DNA from: Parvibaculum sp039973015
GTDB lineage: Bacteria; Pseudomonadota; Alphaproteobacteria; Parvibaculales; Parvibaculaceae
Assembly (NCBI RefSeq): GCF_039973015.1
Contig: NZ_JBDWLT010000009.1
Span: 186,001-250,000, forward strand
DNA length: 64,000 nt
Direction of reading: 5' to 3'
Under the pieces are notes generated by a model. It did no database searches, was not told the origin of the DNA, and worked only from the letters and a program-made list of their open reading frames with translations. Positions within the stretch are counted from its first letter, which is position 1. Every line of letters starts with the position of its first letter. Made by a program: the position numbers and the translations under genes. This document shows positions 49,439 through 56,535 of this stretch, piece by piece.

Positions 49439-50089
49439 ATGCATGTTCTGATCATCGGTGAGCAGCCGATTTTTTGCGAAGGTCTGGCGACCGTCATCAG
49501 ACGCCTCTACTCCAGTGCGGAAACGCGCGTTGTCGCAGGCCCGCGTCCTTTAAGTGGTGTGGATACCAGCCTGGCTGATCTCGTCCTGTTCGATGCAGGT
49601 AGTGGTGCCCTGTCGGACGTCGAGGTTCTGAGCGATTTCGTTTCGAAGACGAACGGCAAGATAGCTCTCTTCAGCGACAGGAGTTCACCGGGCTTTGTGC
49701 GCGAAGTCATGGATCTCGGTGTTGCGGGCTTTATTCCAAAAAGCATGAGTATCAATCTCGTCGAAAGTGCCCTGCGCATGATCGAAATGGGTGGGCGCTA
49801 TGTCCCGGATATTCTGCTGACATTGGAGGCGGAGGGGTTTGCCGAGTCATCGGGAACTTTTGTCGGTGCAGGGCAGGAAAAGCTTACGCCGCGGCAACGG
49901 CAGGTGCTGCAGGAACTCGGCAAGGGGCGCTCGAACCAGGAGATCGCGCGGGTGCTCGGGATTTCCATTGCGACGGTAAAGCTGCATGTAAATGCGATCC
50001 TGCAGTCGTTAGGTGTTCGCAATCGAACGGAAGCGGCAATTATCGCATTACGAAGCACCCCGCCGCCCCGTGTGGAGGATCCGGTCTGA
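49439..50089 (+). CDS. LuxR/NarL-family response regulator
   Basis: A 216-residue two-domain regulator. The receiver-like domain (1-120) has a likely phospho-acceptor aspartate in LADLVLFDAGSG and the SKTNGKIALFSDR and GFIPKSMS strands, though the N-terminal acidic pair is weak (IGEQPIF), so phosphorylation may be lost. The GerE helix-turn-helix begins LTPRQRQVLQELGKGRSNQE (about 150-169). AGGAGGGCGG precedes the ATG. No histidine kinase is adjacent. The secreted nuclease gene follows after 35 bases on the same strand and could be co-transcribed. Confidence 0.85.
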   Translation: MHVLIIGEQPIFCEGLATVIRRLYSSAETRVVAGPRPLSGVDTSLADLVLFDAGSGALSDVEVLSDFVSKTNGKIALFSDRSSPGFVREVMDLGVAGFIPKSMSINLVESALRMIEMGGRYVPDILLTLEAEGFAESSGTFVGAGQEKLTPRQRQVLQELGKGRSNQEIARVLGISIATVKLHVNAILQSLGVRNRTEAAIIALRSTPPPRVEDPV

Positions 50090-50124
50090 GGGGATACACG
50101 CCAGAGGTTTGGAGCGGGATCGGC

Positions 50125-50979
50125 GTGCCGTGGCAAGCGAGCCTGCGACGCACCCTCATGTTTCTGCTGTCATCCCTCCTGCTATTCTGTGCCGCCGGTG
50201 TTGCGGGAGCGAGTGAATGTATCCTTGAAGGAAACGACGAGGTCCGCGTCGCCGATATTGTTGATGGGGATACACTGCTTCTCGACGATGGGCGCGAGGT
50301 TCGCCTGACCGGCATTCAGGCGCCCAAATTGCCGCTGGGGCGCGCCAACTTCAAAACATGGCCGCTTGCTCCGGAAGCTCGCGACGCACTTGCCGAAATC
50401 GTGATGGGCAAGCGCGCGACGCTGCAATACGGAGGTGAGAACATTGACCGTCACGGGCGGGTGCTGGCCCATATCTTTATTGAGAGAGCCGGAACGGAAC
50501 CTGTCTGGGCTCAACAGGAGATGTTGAGGCGCGGGCTCGCGCGGGTTTACACCTTTCGCGACAATCGTGCCTGCAGTGAAGAACTTCTGGCAGCGGAAAA
50601 AAGTGCGCGAGCAGAGGGACTCGGTATCTGGAACAACGATTATTATGACATCCGCAATGCGGTGAATATCGATGAGCTCTCCAGACTAGTTGGCCGCTTT
50701 GAACTTGTGGAAGGAAAGGTCGTGTCGGCTGCGCTCTTCCGCGACAGGCTTTATCTCAATTTTGGTGAGGACTATCGTCAGGACTTCACCGTGACAGTCA
50801 CAGGGCGCGACGTTAAACTTTTCAAGGCGGAGGAGCCTTGGACTTCGTTTCTTGATGATGCCGAAGGTACGAACGCTTCAGCGCTGGCGGGTGAGTATGT
50901 TCGCGTACGCGGCTGGGTCGATCGCTACAACGGCCCGGAAATTGAAGTCACCCATCCGGAACAGATTGAATTTCCATGA
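50125..50979 (+). CDS. Secreted nuclease, staphylococcal-nuclease (SNase) fold
   Basis: A 284-residue protein with an N-terminal signal peptide (hydrophobic residues 12-27, AGAS cleavage region). The SNase core has VADIVDGDTLLLDDGREVRLTGI (about 42-64), ENIDRHGRVLAHIF (about 109-122) and GLGIWNND near 170; the arginines and acidic residues for Ca-dependent cleavage are in these segments. A further 110-residue C-terminal part resembles an OB-like domain. The GTG at 50125 has GGAGCGGGA upstream; an ATG at 50158 is possible. It may degrade extracellular or periplasmic nucleic acid. Confidence 0.83.
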   Translation: MPWQASLRRTLMFLLSSLLLFCAAGVAGASECILEGNDEVRVADIVDGDTLLLDDGREVRLTGIQAPKLPLGRANFKTWPLAPEARDALAEIVMGKRATLQYGGENIDRHGRVLAHIFIERAGTEPVWAQQEMLRRGLARVYTFRDNRACSEELLAAEKSARAEGLGIWNNDYYDIRNAVNIDELSRLVGRFELVEGKVVSAALFRDRLYLNFGEDYRQDFTVTVTGRDVKLFKAEEPWTSFLDDAEGTNASALAGEYVRVRGWVDRYNGPEIEVTHPEQIEFP

Positions 50980-51025
50980 GAAGCGGAGTGATGGATGCTC
51001 CATAGCTCAACGGAAAGCAGAGTCG

Positions 51026-52501
51026 ATGTTGAGACTTCCTGATTTGGTGCCGCGGGCCCGCCCTCACGTCTTTTCTCTCTTGGCAATTTTACTGGTCGCC
51101 GGTTGCGCGACCAATCCTGCGACCGGAGAACGGCAAATCGCGCCGCTCATGTCTGCGGAACAGGAGGCACAAGCAGGTGCCGCCGCTCATCCCAAGATTA
51201 TTGAAGCCTATGGAGGCGTCTATGATGACGAGATGCTCGGGGCTTATGTGGCCGGTGTTACGGCGCGAATTGTCAAGGCGACGAACCGTCCGGACGGCCC
51301 GTATCGCGTAACTGTTCTGGATAGTCCTGCCGTCAATGCCTTCGCCTTGCCGGGGGGCTATGTCTATGTGACGAGAGGCCTGATGGCGCTCGTGAGTGAC
51401 GAGGCGGAGCTTGCAGGCGTTATAGGACATGAAATAGGTCATGTGAATGCGCGTCATTCGGCCCAGCGCCAGACGGCGGCGATGGGAACATCTTTACTTG
51501 GTGCTGTGTTGGGCGCGGTTGTCGGCAGCGATGCCGTGAATCAGATCGTCGGGCTTGGCGGGCAGGGACTTCTCGCCAATTATTCGCGGGATCAGGAGTA
51601 TGAAGCGGACATGCTCGGTGTTCGCTATCTCGCCAAGGCGGGTTACGATCCATACGCAGCAGCGGACTTTCTGCAATCCATGAGCGCGCAGGAAGAGCTT
51701 AGCGCGCAGATGCGCAACGCAGAATACGATGTCTCGCGCAACGACTGGTTGGCAAGCCATCCGGCGACCCCCGACCGTGTTGCGGCGGCAAGGCAATACG
51801 CTCGGGAAGCTGGGGGAGGCACGGGACAGTTACCGCGAAACGGCAATGCATATTTTTCGGCAATCGACGGAATGCTTTACGGCGATGATCCCGAAGAGGG
51901 CATTGCGCGTGATCGGCAGTTTGTTCATCCGAAGCGGCGCTTTGCGTTCGAAGCGCCCCAACATTTTACTGTCACGAATTCCTCAAGGATGGTGTTCGTT
52001 GAAGGTCCGGAAGGAACGGTCGCGCAGTTTGACGGTGCAAAGAAAGTTAAGGGCGTCGAAATTGGACAATATCTGGCGGCGGTCTGGGCGAAGGGTGTCA
52101 AATTGTCGGCGGTGGAACGCTTCGAGATAAACGGCATGAGTGCCGCTACTGCGACCGCGAAAGTCGGCAAGTACAACGGACGGCTTGTGGCGATCGAATA
52201 TGCGCCGGATATCGTCTACAGATTTCTGGTCGGTACGTTGCCGCAGGCCGGTACCAGATATGACAGTGCCATTCACGCGCTCGTCATGAGTTTCCGCAAG
52301 ATTTCTGCAGGTGAAGCCAAAGCTGTAAAACCGATGCGGATCGAAATTATTGAAGTGCGCTCTGGGGACACGGCGGAAACGCTTGGGCGCCGAATGGCAT
52401 TTTCAGATCACGCAGCCGAGCGGTTTCGTGTGCTGAACGGCCTGTGGCCCAGCGGGCAGCCGGTAAAGGGGCAGCGCGTAAAAATTGTCGTGACGCGATA
52501 G
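51026..52501 (+). CDS. M48-family metalloprotease, lipoprotein, with LysM-like C-terminus
   Basis: A 491-residue periplasmic protease. A lipobox LLVAGC places the lipidated Cys27. HEIGH (135-139) with an upstream FALPGGYVYVTRGL and a downstream DQEYEADMLGVRYL supplies the zinc ligands of the M48 family. The last 55 residues (SGDTAETLGRRMAFSDHA onwards) look like a LysM-type motif. The protein is of the BepA/YfgC type that controls outer-membrane protein quality. It begins 46 bases after the nuclease stop. The adjacent, convergent heat-shock sigma factor gene fits an envelope-stress theme (inference). Confidence 0.87.
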   Translation: MLRLPDLVPRARPHVFSLLAILLVAGCATNPATGERQIAPLMSAEQEAQAGAAAHPKIIEAYGGVYDDEMLGAYVAGVTARIVKATNRPDGPYRVTVLDSPAVNAFALPGGYVYVTRGLMALVSDEAELAGVIGHEIGHVNARHSAQRQTAAMGTSLLGAVLGAVVGSDAVNQIVGLGGQGLLANYSRDQEYEADMLGVRYLAKAGYDPYAAADFLQSMSAQEELSAQMRNAEYDVSRNDWLASHPATPDRVAAARQYAREAGGGTGQLPRNGNAYFSAIDGMLYGDDPEEGIARDRQFVHPKRRFAFEAPQHFTVTNSSRMVFVEGPEGTVAQFDGAKKVKGVEIGQYLAAVWAKGVKLSAVERFEINGMSAATATAKVGKYNGRLVAIEYAPDIVYRFLVGTLPQAGTRYDSAIHALVMSFRKISAGEAKAVKPMRIEIIEVRSGDTAETLGRRMAFSDHAAERFRVLNGLWPSGQPVKGQRVKIVVTR

Positions 52502-52503
52502 CA

Positions 52504-53400
52504 TCACGCGAGGAGGCCCGCCTCTTCGGGGTCGGGGACCCTGCTCAGCAATGCTTCACGAAGCTTCCGTAAAGCCGCGTGCTCGATCTGGCGGACGCGC
52601 TCCTTCGAGATGCCGAGCTGGATTCCCAGCGTTTCAAGCGTCACAGCTTCGTCACGCAGCCGACGTTCGCGGATAATTGTCAATTCGCGTTCGTTCAGGC
52701 TTTCCATCGCGTCCTCAATCCAACGCGTACGTTGAAGTCCATCATGGCTTTCCATGACCTCTTCGTCCGGCAGGGGGCGCTCGCATTGCAACAGGTCTTG
52801 CCATTCCGTGGCGCTTTCGACCGAGGTGCTGTCGGCTATTGTGGCGTTGAGCGAGCGATCGCCACTCATCAGGCGGGCATCTATGGTCTCGACGTCGCGC
52901 GCGCCGACCCCTAGCTTCCTTGCGATGAAGATACGATCTTCTTCGGTCAGGTTCTGACGGGTGCCGTTCGCTATGAGTGCCCGCAATCGGCGAAGATTGA
53001 AGAAGAGCGACTTATGCGCGGCGGTGGTTCCTGTCCGTACGATCGACCAGTTCCGCAGAATGTAGTCCTGGATGGCCGCCCGGATCCACCAGCTTGCATA
53101 AGTCGAAAAACGCACACCACGCTCCGGCTCGAAGCGTGCTGCAGCTTGCATCAATCCTACATTGCCTTCCTGAATGAGGTCGCCGTAGGGGAGGCCGTAA
53201 TTCCGGAAGCGCGTGGCGAGCGATATGACGAGGCGCATATAGGCGCGCGTCAGCTCATGCAGGGACTGTTCATCCTTTTCTTCCTTCCACCGGCGAGCTA
53301 ACTCGAATTCGTGCTGCTCATCCAGAAGCGGCACTGTCATCGCACTTTTCATATAGCGGCGATTGGCTCTCTGGGTTTCAGGCGTATCCATATGTGCCAT
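52504..53400 (-). CDS. rpoH: RNA polymerase sigma-32 factor
   Basis: A 298-residue sigma70-family factor of the heat-shock type. Region 2 includes EGNVGLMQAAARFEPERGVRFSTYASWWIRAAI. The RpoH box variant SLFFNLRRLR follows near 132-141 in place of QRKLFFNLR. Region 4 ends with LGISKERVRQIEHAALRKLRE. It directs transcription of chaperone and protease genes. The ATG at 53400 has GGAAGGG upstream; a GTG at 53409 is an alternative. The stop is 3 bases from that of the convergent M48 protease gene. Many Alphaproteobacteria carry more than one rpoH. Confidence 0.88.
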   Translation of the reverse strand: MAHMDTPETQRANRRYMKSAMTVPLLDEQHEFELARRWKEEKDEQSLHELTRAYMRLVISLATRFRNYGLPYGDLIQEGNVGLMQAAARFEPERGVRFSTYASWWIRAAIQDYILRNWSIVRTGTTAAHKSLFFNLRRLRALIANGTRQNLTEEDRIFIARKLGVGARDVETIDARLMSGDRSLNATIADSTSVESATEWQDLLQCERPLPDEEVMESHDGLQRTRWIEDAMESLNERELTIIRERRLRDEAVTLETLGIQLGISKERVRQIEHAALRKLREALLSRVPDPEEAGLLA

Positions 53401-53543
53401 CTCGGTCACCCTTCCGACAGGATGTGGGACTTCGTTAGCGCGTCTTGAGGTTTTTACGCTTCATCTTCCGCATAAGATCAACTCGCTGACTTCAGAAATG
53501 TTCCAGCTTGCTGTGCCGAACGGCAGGGAACCGGGCTTTCCAT

Positions 53544-53574
53544 AAAAAAAGGCCCGGTAATTACCGGGCCTTTT
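53544..53574 (-). terminator. Rho-independent terminator of carD
   Basis: AAAAGGCCCGGT pairs with ACCGGGCCTTTT over AATT, a near-perfect palindrome at 53547-53574, followed on the reverse strand by a run of seven T. It stands 32 bases after the carD stop. Confidence 0.85.
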
Positions 53575-53606
53575 CGATGTTCGGTAGGGCGCTGTAAGCG
53601 CCGGGT

Positions 53607-54695
53607 TCAAGCAGCCTCGCTGGCCTCGTCGGTCTTCGGCGTTTTCTCACCTTTCGGCGTGCCCTGGAGTGCTTCCTCGACCCGTTCGATAGCGGCGTCT
53701 TCTCCGATCCGTTCCACGGCCGCCACTTCCCGGGCCATGCGATCCAGCGCCGCTTCGTAAAGCTGACGTTCGGAATAAGACTGTTCCGGCTGCCGGTCGG
53801 AGCGATAGAGGTCGCGGACCACTTCGGCGATCGAAATCAGATCGCCCGAATTGATCTTGGCCTCGTATTCCTGGGCGCGACGGCTCCACATGGTGCGTTT
53901 GATGCGGGCGCGGCCTCGCAGGGTCTCGATTGCAGAGTCGACGACACCCGTGTCAGAGAGCTTGCGCATGCCGACGGCGGTTGCCTTGTTGGTGGGCACC
54001 CGGAGCGTCATTTTCTCTTTATCGAAGTTGATGACGAAAAGCTCCAGCCTGTGACCGGCGACTTCCTGTTCTTCGATCTCGAGAATCTGGCCTACACCGT
54101 GGGCCGGATAGACCACGAATTCCTTCGCTTTGAAGTTCGGGCGCGGTGCTGCGGGTTTCGCGGGTTCGGCCTTCGCCTTGGCCGGTTCCACCTTAGCCGG
54201 TTTCGCTTCCGCGGCCTCCTTGGGTGTGGCCTTGACCGTGTCGGTCTTGCGGGCCTTTTCTGCGCGGCTCTTCGCTGCGGCCATCAGCTTGCTCGCCGCG
54301 TTGCTCGGGGTTTTGGCGGCAGCCTTTGCCGGGGAAGGCTTCGCTTCCTGCTTGGCAACAGGCTCCTTCTTTTTCGGAGCGGGTTTGGCAGGGGCTGCTT
54401 TTGCTTTCGGCTTGGCGGCAGACTTTTTTGCCGCCGTAGCAGGCTTTGCTGTTTTGGCTGCGGGCTTCTTCGCAGTCGCGGGCTTCGCAGTCGCGGGCTT
54501 CGCCGTCTTGGCCGCAGTCTTCGGAGCAGCCTTTGCCTTTGTGGCGGTGCTGGACTTGGACTTTGCCGGCGCGGATTTTGTCGCCTTGGTGGTGGCGCTT
54601 GCTGCTTTGGCGCGCGCCTTGGCTGGCTTTGCCCCGGTTTTTGATTTCGCGGGCGCAGATTTCGACTTGGGTGCCTTGGTGATTTTGCTCGCCAT
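53607..54695 (-). CDS. carD: CarD-family transcriptional regulator with long Lys/Ala/Pro-rich N-terminus
   Basis: A 362-residue protein. The CarD domain covers about 189-350: FKAKEFVVYPAHGVGQILEIEE binds RNA polymerase beta in the family, and the C-terminal helices beginning SDTGVVDSAIETLRGRARIK bind DNA near the -10 element. Residues 1-186 consist almost wholly of Lys, Ala, Pro, Ser and Thr in AKPA/KPAT repeats, resembling eukaryotic histone H1 tails and bacterial H1-like proteins; they should be disordered and bind DNA. Typical CarD/CdnL proteins are about 160-190 residues, so this one has doubled. AGGAAAGACG precedes the ATG. A terminator follows. Confidence 0.9.
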   Translation of the reverse strand: MASKITKAPKSKSAPAKSKTGAKPAKARAKAASATTKATKSAPAKSKSSTATKAKAAPKTAAKTAKPATAKPATAKKPAAKTAKPATAAKKSAAKPKAKAAPAKPAPKKKEPVAKQEAKPSPAKAAAKTPSNAASKLMAAAKSRAEKARKTDTVKATPKEAAEAKPAKVEPAKAKAEPAKPAAPRPNFKAKEFVVYPAHGVGQILEIEEQEVAGHRLELFVINFDKEKMTLRVPTNKATAVGMRKLSDTGVVDSAIETLRGRARIKRTMWSRRAQEYEAKINSGDLISIAEVVRDLYRSDRQPEQSYSERQLYEAALDRMAREVAAVERIGEDAAIERVEEALQGTPKGEKTPKTDEASEAA

Positions 54696-54762
54696 CGTCT
54701 TTCCTATACCCAGCCTTTCTCGTTTCCGAAGGCCGGAAAGGGCAGAATGCCCTCTTCCCGGC

Positions 54763-54852
54763 TCAGTAATTCACGTCCGCAGTGATGCGTCTCTCACCGT
54801 CGAGCCATCGACAGACCTTGCAGCCGGAAGTTATTCCAGCTCCTTCAGTCAT
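54763..54852 (-). CDS. Candidate micro-ORF 2 upstream of carD (29 aa)
   Basis: A 29-codon frame beginning MTEGAGITSG and ending ITADVNY, with one CKVC pair. Its ATG overlaps the stop of micro-ORF 1 by four bases (ATGA), the usual arrangement for translational coupling. It ends 67 bases before carD. Codon use is not typical of the genome (GGA, ATA, AGA occur), so it may be non-coding. A leader peptide role is speculative. Confidence 0.2.
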   Translation of the reverse strand: MTEGAGITSGCKVCRWLDGERRITADVNY

Positions 54853-54947
54853 CGAACAAGAAGACCGGCCTTGATGGTGGCGCCTGTGCCTTGCCGGAAG
54901 GTCCCGGAACCCGATTTCCGGTGATAGCCGATCCCCATCTGGCTCAT
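54849..54947 (-). CDS. Candidate micro-ORF 1 upstream of carD (32 aa)
   Basis: A 32-codon frame beginning MSQMGIGYHRKSG and ending KAGLLVR, basic and glycine-rich. GGAGGAA lies directly before its first ATG, and the second in-frame ATG (three codons in) has it at about 11 bases. Third-position GC is intermediate. It is followed by micro-ORF 2 with an ATGA overlap. It is too short to be judged by family. Confidence 0.25.
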   Translation of the reverse strand: MSQMGIGYHRKSGSGTFRQGTGATIKAGLLVR

Positions 54948-55209
54948 TTCCTCCAGCCTTATCGGCGGCTAGCAGCCAGCCGCATCGAACTGGGGGATTG
55001 GTTAGACACGCTTCAACCAGCGCAACCTGGATCTAGAACTTTTGATCAGGTGTACGCCCAAGTTCACGGAAATTCCTGTGCGACATATATAGCACAAAAC
55101 CCCGCCCGTTGGAAGGACGTCCGCAAAAAAGACAGTTAACACAGGAGGATAGGCACTTTTCCTCGCAGTTTCCTGCGCCTTTTCAGGTTCGCAGAAACGC
55201 GAAGAAGGT

Positions 55210-55548
55210 TTAATCGCCTTCGCCGGGCTCGGGGCTGAAATGCTCCTCGAACTTGCCTGACACACCTTGCCAGTCATCCGCATCGGCAGGCGCATCTCGC
55301 TTTATCGTGATGTTCGGCCACTTGCTGGCATATTCGGTGTTGAGTTCCAGCCATTTTTCAAGGCTCGGTTCCGTATCTGGCTTGATCGCCTCGGCCGGGC
55401 ACTCGGGTTCGCAGACGCCGCAATCGATGCATTCGTCCGGATGGATGACCAGCATGTTCTCGCCCTCGTAGAAGCAGTCCACAGGGCAAACCTCCACGCA
55501 GTCCATATACTTGCAGCGGATACAGGCGTCGGTCACGACATAGGTCAT
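55210..55548 (-). CDS. fdxA: 7Fe ferredoxin FdxA
   Basis: A 112-residue ferredoxin of the [3Fe-4S][4Fe-4S] type. Cysteines at 9, 12, 17, 21, 25, 40, 43, 46 and 50 match Azotobacter ferredoxin I one for one. The C-terminal half is acidic, as usual for this alphaproteobacterial group. It carries electrons to unknown partners. The ATG at 55548 follows TTGGAGAG. It lies between TerB-like and carD genes on the same strand; this order (carD, ferredoxin, S4, helicase) is common in the class. Confidence 0.92.
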   Translation of the reverse strand: MTYVVTDACIRCKYMDCVEVCPVDCFYEGENMLVIHPDECIDCGVCEPECPAEAIKPDTEPSLEKWLELNTEYASKWPNITIKRDAPADADDWQGVSGKFEEHFSPEPGEGD

Positions 55549-55609
55549 CGTACTCTCCAATAGCGTCGTCGCCTCACGACAGACGCTCCTTCCGGGGTTT
55601 CCCCCTTGC

Positions 55610-56077
55610 TTATCCTTGCTTGGGGGGCGTTATGCCGAGCCGGGCCATGACGCGTTGGCGCGCCTGCCCGGATTCGCGATCGGGAACGTATATCAGCCCG
55701 GCAACGCGCCGCAACAAATTGGCTTCGTAGTCGTCCAGAACGCCGTCTGCATAGACGACTTCCCACATCTTCTCGATCAGTCCGACCCGATCTTCCTGGC
55801 TATAGGCCTGCTTGATGGCCTGCGCCCAGCGATGAAGATCGAGTGTCTCGGATTCCTCTCCCTCGGCTTCATCCACCAGCGCAGCAACTGCCTCTGGTGT
55901 CAGTCCGAATGAATCGGCGGCGATGCGTCTGATCGCCTCACGTTCCTCCGTGCCGAACTGTGCGTCCGACGTTGCCGCCCTGATGAGAAGGGCAACGACC
56001 GCCACCTGGAGATCATCAAAGCCTTTAGGCTTTTCCTCAGGCGCGCCGAGCAGGAAAGATTTGAGCCGGTCAATCAT
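55610..56077 (-). CDS. TerB-family (tellurite-resistance-like) protein
   Basis: A 155-residue helical TerB-fold protein. The conserved acidic segment AVVALLIRAATSDAQFGTEERE (about 26-47) and MWEVVYADGVLDDYEANLLRRVAGL (about 104-128) match the two metal-linked halves of the domain. Stand-alone TerB proteins are common in Alphaproteobacteria and are not evidence of tellurite resistance. No signal peptide. It is about 60 bases upstream of fdxA on the same strand. Confidence 0.87.
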   Translation of the reverse strand: MIDRLKSFLLGAPEEKPKGFDDLQVAVVALLIRAATSDAQFGTEEREAIRRIAADSFGLTPEAVAALVDEAEGEESETLDLHRWAQAIKQAYSQEDRVGLIEKMWEVVYADGVLDDYEANLLRRVAGLIYVPDRESGQARQRVMARLGITPPKQG

Positions 56078-56133
56078 AAGTATTTTACCTATAGGCGTCG
56101 GGGGAATTATTCAACCACATAGAAAAATGTGAA

Positions 56134-56535
56134 TTAAGATTCTTCACCACGGAGTGCATCGGTCTGCCGACGTTCTCTTTTTGTGGGCCGGCCGGAGCCC
56201 GCTTCGCGTAGCGGTGTTGCGGACGGGGTGACCGCATCTCGCTGCGCTGCCGACGCAGGCGGATCGAGGTCGTTGTAGAGCGATTGGGCTTCCGATGCGG
56301 GACCGCGCCGCTCGGCGAGAAAAAGAATCTTTACCACACGGATGTGCGGCCCCAACGGGAAGGTGAGAATATCGCCGGCGCGAACTATCCGGCTCGCCTT
56401 TGAAATCCTGTCGCCATTTACCCGAATACGCCCGGACTGAACCAGGGTTGCCGCAAGAGATCGGCTCTTGAGGAAGCGGGCGCACCAGAGCCAGCGATCG
56501 ATCCGCTGTCCCGGCTGGCCCAGTGCATCGCTCAT
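56134..56535 (-). CDS. RNA-binding S4-domain protein (Hsp15-like)
   Basis: A 133-residue protein with an S4 domain at about 9-60: QRIDRWLWCARFLKSRSLAA, then SGRIRVNGDRISKASRIV. The C-terminal 45 residues are basic and probably disordered. Hsp15-type proteins recycle stalled 50S subunits; other S4 proteins act on rRNA. The start overlaps the stop of the helicase gene (ATGA), so the two RNA-related proteins are translationally coupled. Confidence 0.87.
   Translation of the reverse strand: MSDALGQPGQRIDRWLWCARFLKSRSLAATLVQSGRIRVNGDRISKASRIVRAGDILTFPLGPHIRVVKILFLAERRGPASEAQSLYNDLDPPASAAQRDAVTPSATPLREAGSGRPTKRERRQTDALRGEES

Larger units (their letters stand above)
54696..55209 (-). other. Leader region of carD, with coupled micro-ORFs
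   Basis: This 514-bp stretch between fdxA and carD has no ordinary gene. On the reverse strand it holds two tiny overlapping frames (described separately) and an AT-rich patch near 55080-55145, where transcription of carD might begin. No convincing -35/-10 pair was found. A TTG-started forward frame at 54891-55139 lacks support. Confidence 0.4.

Noticed and set aside
49029..49451. Forward frame of 140 codons with a strong ribosome binding site
   Set aside because: It reads antisense through tRNA-Arg, giving the well-known GDPGAIRTRDPQIRNLMLYPAELRGL type artefact. Only its start signal is kept as a finding.
54891..55139. 82-codon forward frame in the fdxA-carD gap
   Set aside because: TTG start without ribosome binding site and no family likeness; the reverse strand micro-ORFs are equally or more plausible.
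55610..56077. Tellurite-resistance operon
   Set aside because: A single TerB-fold gene without terC, terD or terZ partners does not indicate tellurite resistance.
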